From Mucilaginibacter sp. dw_454 (GTDB lineage: Bacteria; Bacteroidota; Bacteroidia; Sphingobacteriales; Sphingobacteriaceae): a DNA stretch of 64,000 nucleotides. The notes below the pieces were generated by a model, which did no database searches, was not told where the DNA came from, and saw only the letters and a program-made list of their open reading frames with translations. Within the stretch, counting starts at the first letter, position 1. Each line of letters opens with the position of its first letter. The stretch lies in assembly GCF_018449775.1 (NCBI RefSeq), contig NZ_JAAVVB010000001.1, positions 744,001 through 808,000 on the forward strand, given 5' to 3'. The position numbers were made by a program, and so were the translations under genes. Positions 11,205 to 18,644 of the stretch are shown one piece after another.

Positions 11205-11238
11205 AAAGCCCCGATGCATTACGCGTCGGGGCTTTTTT
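11205..11238. terminator. bidirectional terminator between barrel gene and aminotransferase
   Basis: Stem AAAGCCCCGA (11205-11214) / TCGGGGCTTT (11226-11235). T-runs lie on both sides when read in either direction, so it can serve both convergent genes. Confidence 0.85.
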
Positions 11239-11255
11239 GTTATTTAATTTAACGT

Positions 11256-12449
11256 TTAGCTCAATTTAGCCAGGGCAGCTTTGATTCTTGACATCGCTTC
11301 AACCAGTTTTTCTTCTGATGCAGCGTATGACATACGGATTGATTTTCTATCACCAAATGAATCGCCACCTACGGTTGATACGTGTGCTTCTTCTAAAAGA
11401 TAGATGCTCAGTTCGTCTGCATCATTAATGGTTTTGCCATTGTAGCTTTTACCAAAGAATGAAGTAACATCCGGGAAGAAGTAAAACGCGCCATCAGGCA
11501 GGTTTACCTTAACACCGTCAACCTCTGTCAATAATTTATAAACGATATCGCGACGTTTTCTGAAAGCTTCGCGCATTTCAATAACAGTTTCTAAGCCACC
11601 TTCGTAAGCGGCCAAACCAGCACGCTGGGTAATAGATGAAGTACCAGAAGTAATCTGGCCCTGTAGTTTGTCGATAGCGGCTGCAACCTCTTTATTTGAA
11701 GCCGAGTAGCCCAAACGCCAGCCGGTCATAGCAAAACCTTTAGACCAGCCATTGATAATGATCACACGATCTTTAATGCTGTCGAACTGAGCGATAGACT
11801 CGTGCTTGTCAACAAAGTTGATATGCTCATAGATCTCGTCAGACATGATATAGATCTCCGGGTATTTTTCAAATACTTTAGCCAGGCCTGCTAACTCGTC
11901 TTTGCTGTAAACACTGCCTGTAGGATTACAAGGCGATGAAAACATGAACAATTTAGTTTTAGGCGTAATGGCAGCTTCCAGTTGTTCTGGAGTGATTTTA
12001 AAATTCTGCTCAACAGTAGTATCAATAAACACCGATACACCTTCAACCAATTTCACAACTTCTGAATAAGATACCCAATATGGCGTAGGGATGATCACCT
12101 CGTCTCTAGGGTTAACCAAACAAAACAACACGTTAGCAATAGATTGTTTAGCACCGGTTGAAACTACGATCTGGCTAAAATCATAATCCAAACCATTCTC
12201 GTTCTTAAGCTTGGCAGCAACAGCTTTACGCAGTTCAGGGTAGCCCGGTACCGGAGAATAATAGGTATAATTATCGTCCATTGCCTTCTTGGCTGCTTCC
12301 TTCACATGCTTAGGTGTATTAAAATCCGGTTCGCCAAAGCTAAGGTTGATTACATCTACACCTTTAGCGGCAAGTTCACGGCCCATTTTGGCCATTTTAA
12401 TAGTAGCTGATTCTGACAGGTTGTTGATCCTGTTACTTAATGCACTCAT
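11256..12449 (-). CDS. PLP-dependent class I aminotransferase (aspartate-aminotransferase type)
   Basis: A 397-residue fold-type I aminotransferase. Visible motifs are LSFGEPDFNTPKHV near 36-50, the substrate/PLP contacts SSPCNPTG (171-178) and SDEIYEHI (203-210), and the Schiff-base lysine Lys237 in INGWSKGFAMTGWRLGY. The length and motif set match the class I-gamma aspartate/prephenate aminotransferases that transfer amino groups between aspartate (or related acids) and 2-oxoglutarate. It is cytosolic and monocistronic. A TATATTTG box lies on its strand just upstream (around 12470-12477). Exact substrate is not determinable. Confidence 0.9.
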   Translation of the reverse strand: MSALSNRINNLSESATIKMAKMGRELAAKGVDVINLSFGEPDFNTPKHVKEAAKKAMDDNYTYYSPVPGYPELRKAVAAKLKNENGLDYDFSQIVVSTGAKQSIANVLFCLVNPRDEVIIPTPYWVSYSEVVKLVEGVSVFIDTTVEQNFKITPEQLEAAITPKTKLFMFSSPCNPTGSVYSKDELAGLAKVFEKYPEIYIMSDEIYEHINFVDKHESIAQFDSIKDRVIIINGWSKGFAMTGWRLGYSASNKEVAAAIDKLQGQITSGTSSITQRAGLAAYEGGLETVIEMREAFRKRRDIVYKLLTEVDGVKVNLPDGAFYFFPDVTSFFGKSYNGKTINDADELSIYLLEEAHVSTVGGDSFGDRKSIRMSYAASEEKLVEAMSRIKAALAKLS

Positions 12450-12547
12450 AGTTGTTTTTTATTTATTGCGGCAAATATAAAAAATAAGGCCGAAGCCGAA
12501 GATTAAACCTTTAAGCGATAGCAGATTATTTAATTCTTTTTTTAAGC

Positions 12548-12579
12548 TTCGGCATTATTATATAATTAGCCTAAATTTG
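12548..12579 (+). promoter_or_regulatory. candidate promoter TTCG-N20-TAAATTTG overlapping the CDF start
   Basis: The -7 box TAAATTTG (12572-12579) fits the Bacteroidota consensus exactly. TTCG (12548-12551) is a one-mismatch -33 element at 20-bp spacing. The box overlaps the TTG at 12577, so if it is used the true start codon is probably the TTG at 12598. Confidence 0.4.
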
Positions 12580-13569
12580 GCGCTTGATTCATCTGCTTTG
12601 CAAGAACAAAAGAAAATAATCCTGCTGTCGCTTGTTACCGGCATTATTCTAATGCTGGCAAAGTTTACCGCCTACTTTATAACCAACTCCAACTTTGTAT
12701 TGACGGATGCTGCCGAAAGTGTGGTGAATGTTGTAGCCAGCTCTTTTGCATTTTTTAGTATTTATCTGGCTTCTCAGCCCAGGGATATAAATCATCCGTA
12801 CGGCCATGGTAAGGTAGAGTATTTCTCTGTTTTTATCGAGGGTGCATTGATCCTGATAGCAGGAGCAGGCATCATTGTTAAATCAACCTATGGTATCTTT
12901 CATCCCAACGTAATACATGACCTGGTAATCGGTGCAGTTATTATCGGCGCTACCGGCGTGATCAATGGCGCATTAGGATTTTATATGATGCGTAAGGGGA
13001 AATCCATCCCTTCAATAACCATAGAGGCTGACGGCCATCACTTGATTACCGATATGGTTACCAGCGCCGGCCTGGTGGTTGGCTTGTTGTTGATCTATTT
13101 TACTAAGATAGCTTTGCTGGATAGTATACTATCTATCCTCGTAGGTGCTTATATTGTTTTTACAGGCTATAAACTGGTCAGGAAATCTGTAGCCGGTTTA
13201 ATGGACGAAGCTGATTTTGACGTGGTGGCAAATGTAGTTAAATACTTAGGTGATAACCGTCGCGACGCCTGGATTGATGTGCACAATTTAAGGGCGCAAA
13301 AGTATGGTAATGAGCTGCATATCGATTGTCACCTGACGCTGCCGTATTATTTCGATTTGAATAAAGTTCACGAAGAAGTTTCTCTCGTGGATAAAATGCT
13401 CAACGCTAATGAAATGCGCACCGAGCTATTTATCCATGCCGACCCATGTTTGCCCGAATGTTGCCACTATTGTAATATGCCCGATTGCCCTGTTCGTGCA
13501 GAGCCTAAAACTGAGGATATTGAATGGACAATGGACCGGGTTATCCGCAATAAAAAACACTTTGAGTAA
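12577..13569 (+). CDS. cation diffusion facilitator (CDF) family transporter with Cys-rich tail
   Basis: A 330-residue CDF-family metal/proton antiporter with about six TM helices. Motifs are LTDAAESVVN (TM2), the NHPYGHGKVEYFS loop (72-84) and ADGHHLITDM in TM5, whose H(x3)D (His155-Asp159) is the usual Zn-site pattern. The C-terminal cytoplasmic domain ends with Cys291, Cys295, Cys296, Cys299 and Cys304, an extra metal-binding-looking cluster. No ATG is available without losing TM1, so the start must be TTG, at 12577 or 12598. The stop overlaps the Nudix ATG (TAATG, 13567-13571). Exports Zn2+, Fe2+ or a similar divalent cation. Metal not determinable. Confidence 0.88.
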   Translation: MALDSSALQEQKKIILLSLVTGIILMLAKFTAYFITNSNFVLTDAAESVVNVVASSFAFFSIYLASQPRDINHPYGHGKVEYFSVFIEGALILIAGAGIIVKSTYGIFHPNVIHDLVIGAVIIGATGVINGALGFYMMRKGKSIPSITIEADGHHLITDMVTSAGLVVGLLLIYFTKIALLDSILSILVGAYIVFTGYKLVRKSVAGLMDEADFDVVANVVKYLGDNRRDAWIDVHNLRAQKYGNELHIDCHLTLPYYFDLNKVHEEVSLVDKMLNANEMRTELFIHADPCLPECCHYCNMPDCPVRAEPKTEDIEWTMDRVIRNKKHFE

Positions 13570-14009
13570 TGTATCTATTTAACGTACGCGTGTATGGCCT
13601 GCTGATAAACGATGCTCATGAAATTCTGATCAGCGACGAGCAGGAATACGGTATGCAGTTTACCAAATTCCCCGGCGGAGGTTTAGAATATGGTGAGGGA
13701 ATGACCGAAGGATTGAAGCGAGAGTTTGTTGAAGAGTGTAATTTAAACGTCGAGATCATCAATCATTTTTATACTACTGATTTTTTTGTTAAATCGGCTT
13801 TTAACGATTCGCAGATCATTAGTATTTACTATGTGGTCAAAAACATCGAGCCGGTGAACCTGGTTATCAAAACCAGTCCTTTTGATTTTGATGGAGATAT
13901 AGAGCCGTTGCAATCTTTCCGTTGGATAAAGTTGAGTGAATTAAAAGAAAGCGATTTTATGTTTCCTACTGACCAGCATGTGGCCAACCTATTAATACAA
14001 AGCTTATGA
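13569..14009 (+). CDS. Nudix hydrolase
   Basis: A 146-residue small Nudix protein. The Nudix box is GGLEYGEGMTEGLKREFVEE (about 37-56), matching GX5EX7REUXEEXGU except that Asn replaces the last Gly. It would hydrolyse a nucleoside diphosphate linked to another moiety, using Mg2+ bound by the EE pair. The start shares a base with the CDF stop, and the stop overlaps the bioA ATG (ATGA, 14006-14009). The three genes are therefore translationally coupled. Substrate unknown. Confidence 0.88.
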   Translation: MYLFNVRVYGLLINDAHEILISDEQEYGMQFTKFPGGGLEYGEGMTEGLKREFVEECNLNVEIINHFYTTDFFVKSAFNDSQIISIYYVVKNIEPVNLVIKTSPFDFDGDIEPLQSFRWIKLSELKESDFMFPTDQHVANLLIQSL

Positions 14010-15271
14010 ATTTAGTTGAACGCGATCTTAAAGTTATATGGCACCCGTATACTCAAATGAAAACGGCCAAGCCGCCTATACCCATTGTAAGGGGAGAGGG
14101 CGCGCTACTTTTTGATGAGAATGGAAAAAAATATATTGATGCAGTATCATCCTGGTGGGTTAATATACATGGGCATGCGCACCCCTACATCGCTAAAAAA
14201 GTGGCAGAACAGTTATCGCAACTGGAGCACGTAATATTTGCCGGCTTTACACATCCGGCAGCTGTTGAACTGGCCGAACGTTTACTGGCTATATTGCCTG
14301 ATAATCAACAAAAGGTATTTTACTCTGATAATGGCTCGACAGCCGTCGAAGTCGCCATTAAAATGTGCCTGCAGTTTTGGAATAACCAGGGGCAAAGCCG
14401 TACCAGGATGCTGGCGTTTAAAAACGCTTATCATGGGGACACCTTTGGCGCGATGGCGGTAAGCGGCAGGAGCGCCTTCACCGCAGCTTTTGATACATTG
14501 TTGTTTGATGTAGAGTTTATTGACATCCCAACAAAGGATAATATAGAAGATCTTAAATCTCGAATCTCAGATCTCAAATCTGAATTGGCATGTTTTATTT
14601 TTGAGCCATTGGTGCAGGGTTCGAGCGGTATGATCATGTACGAGGCGCAGTATCTAAACGAATTGGTAGCCCATTGCCGAAAAGAACATGTACTGACTAT
14701 AGATGACGAAGTATTCACCGGTTTTGGACGCACAGGGAAGCCGTTTGCTGCCAATCACATCACCGAGCAGCCGGATATCATGTGTTTCTCTAAAGGCTTA
14801 ACCGGCGGCACTATGGCTTTGGGATTGACCACTTGTACACAACAGATCTTCGATGTGTTCTTGTCTGACGATAAATTAAAGACTTTGTTTCACGGTCATT
14901 CTTTTACGGCGAATCCGGTAGCATGCTCTGCCGCTTTAGCGAGCATGGATTTGTTTTTAGATCCGGCGACAGCCGAAAATATCGACCGTATAAAAAACGC
15001 ACATGCTCAATTTGCCGAGCGTATTAAACATCATCCTAAAATAAAAAATGTACGCCAAACCGGAACTATTATAGCTATGGAATGGGAGACCGGCGATAAT
15101 ACGTCTTATTTTAGTTCGCTGCGCGACAGGTTGTATGAGTACTTTTTAGATGCCGGTATAATTTTACGCCCATTGGGTAACGTTCTCTATATTTTACCTC
15201 CATATTGCATAACCGACACCGACTTGAATTACATTTACAGCAAAATTGAGCAGGCGCTCGAAGAAATATAG
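14006..15271 (+). CDS. bioA: adenosylmethionine-8-amino-7-oxononanoate aminotransferase
   Basis: A 421-residue class III aminotransferase that makes 7,8-diaminopelargonate for biotin, using S-adenosylmethionine as amino donor. BioA-type features are the double Trp of VSSWWVNIHGHAHP (Trp50-Trp51), the IWHPYTQMK start, DDEVFTGFGRTG (233-244) and the PLP lysine Lys263 in CFSKGLTGGTMALG. The start overlaps the Nudix stop by 4 nt. No other bio gene is present in the window. The next gene on the strand is a di-iron ferritin-like protein beyond a palindromic repeat. Confidence 0.93.
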   Translation: MNLVERDLKVIWHPYTQMKTAKPPIPIVRGEGALLFDENGKKYIDAVSSWWVNIHGHAHPYIAKKVAEQLSQLEHVIFAGFTHPAAVELAERLLAILPDNQQKVFYSDNGSTAVEVAIKMCLQFWNNQGQSRTRMLAFKNAYHGDTFGAMAVSGRSAFTAAFDTLLFDVEFIDIPTKDNIEDLKSRISDLKSELACFIFEPLVQGSSGMIMYEAQYLNELVAHCRKEHVLTIDDEVFTGFGRTGKPFAANHITEQPDIMCFSKGLTGGTMALGLTTCTQQIFDVFLSDDKLKTLFHGHSFTANPVACSAALASMDLFLDPATAENIDRIKNAHAQFAERIKHHPKIKNVRQTGTIIAMEWETGDNTSYFSSLRDRLYEYFLDAGIILRPLGNVLYILPPYCITDTDLNYIYSKIEQALEEI

Positions 15272-15274
15272 CCG

Positions 15275-15358
15275 GCCCCTCTTAAACCCTCCCCGGTAGG
15301 GAGGACTTAAAAGGCAAGCAAAAAAAGTTTCCCCAACCGGGGGAAATTTAGAGGGGGC
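15275..15358. repeat. palindromic REP/MITE-like intergenic repeat
   Basis: Left arm GCCCCTCTTAAACCCTCCCC (15275-15294) and its continuation pair imperfectly with the right arm, which ends in TTTAGAGGGGGC (to 15358). Each arm has its own small hairpin around CCGG. It occupies the whole gap between bioA and the next gene and looks like a dispersed non-coding element that may fold as a terminator. Confidence 0.6.
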
Positions 15359-15372
15359 TTAAACATGATATT

Positions 15373-15984
15373 ATGACGACTTTAAACACTATACTACCTA
15401 CCATAATTGCTGATAATCAATTACACGCACGCTGGCTAAATACTTTGTCGCTAATGGAAAATACTGGTGCACGTAAGATCTCGGCCAGTGAGGACCCAAC
15501 TACGGTTACCTATATCATTCTGAAACACGCTGCCGAAGAGCATCGTCATGCTTTTTATCTGAAAAAGCAAATTGAAAAGACAGGTAAAAACTTTTGCCCT
15601 ACTTATGCCGACGAATACCTGGTAGCTTCAAACTACAGCAAGTATTACTTAAATATGCTGGATGTTGAGGTGAGTCGTTACTTAAAAAAAGAATTAAATT
15701 TATTAGGTAGAGATTTACGTTTTGCCGCATACTTACTGGTTACCTATGCAATTGAAGTACGTGCCGATGAACTGTATCCAATTTATCAGGATGCATTGGA
15801 CGCTGCTAAGAGTAAGATCAACGTTAAGTCCATCATTTTAGAAGAAGAAGGCCATTTAGAAGAGATGATCAATCAACTAAAGAGCTTTTCTCCGGAGTGG
15901 CAAAGCCATGCGGATATAGCGATTAATATAGAAACCAGATTGTTTAACGACTGGGTAATTGCCTTGGGCAAAGAAGTAAACTAA
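15373..15984 (+). CDS. ferritin-like di-iron four-helix protein, function unknown
   Basis: A 203-residue soluble protein I cannot name. It shows the two-half ligand pattern of ferritin-like di-iron proteins: Glu29, then Glu56-x-x-His59 (EEHRH), then Glu128 (TYAIEVRADELY), then Glu158-x-x-His161 (EEEGHLEEM), all within predicted long helices. Tyrosines flank several ligands. Such proteins bind two irons and act as oxidases, oxygenases or peroxide scavengers. It follows bioA on the same strand, 101 nt away across a palindromic repeat. A link to biotin is possible but only suggested by position. It ends 8 nt from the convergent LtaS-like gene. Confidence 0.72.
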   Translation: MTTLNTILPTIIADNQLHARWLNTLSLMENTGARKISASEDPTTVTYIILKHAAEEHRHAFYLKKQIEKTGKNFCPTYADEYLVASNYSKYYLNMLDVEVSRYLKKELNLLGRDLRFAAYLLVTYAIEVRADELYPIYQDALDAAKSKINVKSIILEEEGHLEEMINQLKSFSPEWQSHADIAINIETRLFNDWVIALGKEVN

Positions 15985-15992
15985 GCCCGATA

Positions 15993-17864
15993 TTAATAAT
16001 TCAGATACTCAGTAAATATTTGCTGCATAAAAGCCTTGCCGGTACGCAAGGTTTTTTCGGTTATAGCCGAATCTGCATTTTTATTTTTAGTGTAGATTAT
16101 CCGGCGGCCGGAATTGTCGTAAGAGACGAACTGCTCCGGCGTTAAATAGCCGAATCCATTATCCCAGTCGAAAAATGAAAACTGTGGTGTATAAGGGTTT
16201 AGTAAGTTTTTTGACCATTCGAATTTTTCTGCCGGCATATTCAATTGTGCTAGTAGTGTAGCCGCTATATCGATCTGATTTCCCAATTTGTTTATTACTG
16301 TACCCCGATATTCAGCTTTCAAAGCACCACCCATAAATAACAAAGGGATATGATATTTCTGCGGACTAAATGCTCCAGCAGTACTCTTAGGTAAACGGTG
16401 GCCATGATCGGCAACTAAAATGTACAATGTATTTTTATACCAAGGCTGTTTCTTAGCTTCTTCAAAATAAGCATTTAGGCAAGAATCTGTAAACCAGGCG
16501 GTACTTCTAAACTGATTAGTCACATCATTTCCTTTAAAATGACCTTTTACGGGTAATACAAACGGCTCGTGGTTAGTAGAGGTCTGCAACAAGGAAAAGA
16601 ATGGCTTGGTTTGTTTGTCCAGGTACGCAATGTGTTTGCCAAATAACACATTATCAAAAGCGCCCCATGTTGAGCCAACCTCGCTGGCAGGCATGGTATG
16701 ACGGTCTATTATCTGATCAGTATGATGATCATTCATGTACGTGTTAAAGTTCATATACTCGCTGCCGCCGCCATAAAAGTAGGAGGTGTTATATCCCGCT
16801 TTATTAAAGTCTGCCATTAATGATGGCAACTTTCTTTGCTTGGTGGTATCTATGACTATAGTGCGGATAGCCTGCGACGGGAAACCACTTAATATGGCTA
16901 TGATGCCTTTATCGGTACGGTCGCCGGCCGAGTAAATATTGTTGAACAATAAACCTTCTTTAATAAACTTTTCAAAGTTCGGGGTATCGCCCTTTTCGCC
17001 ACCCAGAGACTCAATTAAATCGGCGGTAAAACTTTCCAATTGGATGATAACCACGTTGGGTTTGTCTGTATTGAGCACATGGATTGTTGAGTCTTTGGGA
17101 GCTTTAAATGTTTCGGCAACAATTTGCTTAGCATCTGCCGCAGGCAAAAATAAATAAGGGTTATAAGGCTTGCGTAGATTTTCAAATACATTATTAAATA
17201 GGTTCCACTCGGTATTTTGGGCAGATAGGTCCAGCAGTTGATTGTCTGAGAAATAACCGGCGCTTTGGTTGATCGGATCGGCTGATAAGGTGCCGCGTAG
17301 AATAATAAAGTTAATTCCCAATAACAAAATCGACCATAAAACTTTATTAGGGGTTCTTTCGACTGGCTTTTTAAATGTATAATCCAGGATATAATTAGAT
17401 AATACTATTCCGGCAATTAAAAGGCAAGCCATGATAGTTAAATGCAATGCAATAGGCGAGGAGGCCGTAGATGACATTGACTCAGCAGGGGAGTTGTACA
17501 AAGTATCAAAAGCCCTGAAGTTAACTTTGGCACCCCATTCCACAAAAATACCAAGATCGACGACCGCTATTAGACTGATACAGAAAAGGCAGAACCAGGT
17601 ATAAACTTTAAGCCAGATGGGTTTGATGTGCTTTTTACTACCCCTAAACCAGTTGATAATGAATACCATTAACGGAATAGCGGCAATGTAAGCCGTAGCG
17701 GACGCATCCATGCGGATGCCATAAAAAAAGGTTTTTAATATGTCGGCAAAGGTTGCACCTTGCAGTTTGGCATGAAAGTATATTTCAAAAACTACTCTGC
17801 TTAATGCAAAAAACAGTAGCCAAAAAATATAAAACCGTATAAAACTATAAAGGCTTCTTAACAT
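15993..17864 (-). CDS. LtaS/sulfatase-family membrane phosphoglycerol transferase-like protein
   Basis: A 623-residue inner-membrane enzyme with about five N-terminal TM helices (within residues 1-190) and a periplasmic alkaline-phosphatase-superfamily domain from about 265. Metal and catalytic residues are Glu277 (VIIQLESFT), the nucleophile Thr317 in AGDRTDKG, and DHGH in LVADHGHRLPKS. Family members transfer phosphoglycerol or phosphoethanolamine to glycans or lipids. A Gram-negative bacterium without lipoteichoic acid probably uses it on a periplasmic glucan or lipid. Its first five codons form half of a long inverted repeat (17850-17908). A TACTTTTG box ends only 7 nt before the ATG. Confidence 0.85.
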   Translation of the reverse strand: MLRSLYSFIRFYIFWLLFFALSRVVFEIYFHAKLQGATFADILKTFFYGIRMDASATAYIAAIPLMVFIINWFRGSKKHIKPIWLKVYTWFCLFCISLIAVVDLGIFVEWGAKVNFRAFDTLYNSPAESMSSTASSPIALHLTIMACLLIAGIVLSNYILDYTFKKPVERTPNKVLWSILLLGINFIILRGTLSADPINQSAGYFSDNQLLDLSAQNTEWNLFNNVFENLRKPYNPYLFLPAADAKQIVAETFKAPKDSTIHVLNTDKPNVVIIQLESFTADLIESLGGEKGDTPNFEKFIKEGLLFNNIYSAGDRTDKGIIAILSGFPSQAIRTIVIDTTKQRKLPSLMADFNKAGYNTSYFYGGGSEYMNFNTYMNDHHTDQIIDRHTMPASEVGSTWGAFDNVLFGKHIAYLDKQTKPFFSLLQTSTNHEPFVLPVKGHFKGNDVTNQFRSTAWFTDSCLNAYFEEAKKQPWYKNTLYILVADHGHRLPKSTAGAFSPQKYHIPLLFMGGALKAEYRGTVINKLGNQIDIAATLLAQLNMPAEKFEWSKNLLNPYTPQFSFFDWDNGFGYLTPEQFVSYDNSGRRIIYTKNKNADSAITEKTLRTGKAFMQQIFTEYLNY

Positions 17865-17908
17865 TGGTTCGCAAAAGTAATTAATTTACCGCAAGGTTAA
17901 GAAGCCTT
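17850..17908 (-). promoter_or_regulatory. 17-bp inverted repeat enclosing the LtaS-like start codon, with an internal -7 box
   Basis: AAGGCTTCTTAACATTG (17850-17866) pairs with CAAGGTTAAGAAGCCTT (17892-17908) at 16 of 17 positions, with a 25-nt loop. The first arm covers the start codon and next four codons of the minus-strand gene. The loop holds TACTTTTG (17872-17879, minus strand). Read-through RNA from the gene upstream would bury the start codon in the stem, while RNA begun at the loop promoter would lack half the stem. Confidence 0.5.
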
Positions 17909-17930
17909 CAAAAAAATGTTATAGCGCTGA

Positions 17931-18572
17931 CTATTTACCGCCGCTCATGGCTTTCAGATCGTCTAACGAGATCTTGTCAAAACCAGCTGGAATACCAAAG
18001 CTACCCACAGGAGCTTTCTCGTCTGTTACACTTTTTAAGGTAACGTCAACCGCCTGGCCTTGCTGTATAGTGGTAAACTGCACAGGCACGCCGCCGGCTT
18101 CAGCAAAATATCTGGTTAACATGTTGGTTGGCACTGAAATATCTTTAGTTACCCAAGCCACATAGCTGCTGCCGCTTTTTGAATCTTTAACATCAACTTT
18201 CTTACAGTTAAAACCGTTGATAACTTTAGTTTCTGCAGATGGGGTAAAGGTAAACTTAGGCGCTGCTGCTAAACCCTGCTCAATTTCGTCAGGGCTTAAA
18301 ATTGCCGCTTTTTTAATTGAAGCTACCGGAACGTCAACCAAAATAGCTATGTAAGTTGCTTTGGCATTAGTTAATATCTTTATTAAAGCAGGCCCCTGTT
18401 GTGTAACAGATACGTTTGAATCGGCAGTGAAATATATTTTTGATTCTGTATCGCCCATGCCTGTTTTTAAAGTATAGGTAGCGGTACCACTTGTGTAAGA
18501 CTTTTGAGCATTAGCAGTAAAAGCTAAGGCCGTGAATGCCAGGCCCAGGGCAATTTTTAATTTAGTATTCAT
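17931..18572 (-). CDS. secreted DUF4412/GLPGLI-like protein
   Basis: A 213-residue exported protein from the ATG at 18572. The signal peptide MNTKLKIALGLAFTALAFTA has a cleavage site after NAQ. The mature protein is beta-rich with a lone cysteine in INGFNCKKVDVKD, followed by SYVAWVTKDISVP. This order (xxIxGxxCKKaxxxxxGxxxxxWxTxDIxxP) is typical of DUF4412 and GLPGLI-type periplasmic proteins of Bacteroidota, whose function is unknown. It is 66 nt upstream of the LtaS-like gene on the same strand and may be co-transcribed with it. Confidence 0.75.
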   Translation of the reverse strand: MNTKLKIALGLAFTALAFTANAQKSYTSGTATYTLKTGMGDTESKIYFTADSNVSVTQQGPALIKILTNAKATYIAILVDVPVASIKKAAILSPDEIEQGLAAAPKFTFTPSAETKVINGFNCKKVDVKDSKSGSSYVAWVTKDISVPTNMLTRYFAEAGGVPVQFTTIQQGQAVDVTLKSVTDEKAPVGSFGIPAGFDKISLDDLKAMSGGK

Positions 18573-18644
18573 GTTTTGTTTTTTTATAAGCACAATTTAG
18601 CTGTTTATCATTTACTAAGCAAACTTTCATCTTAATAAATATTC

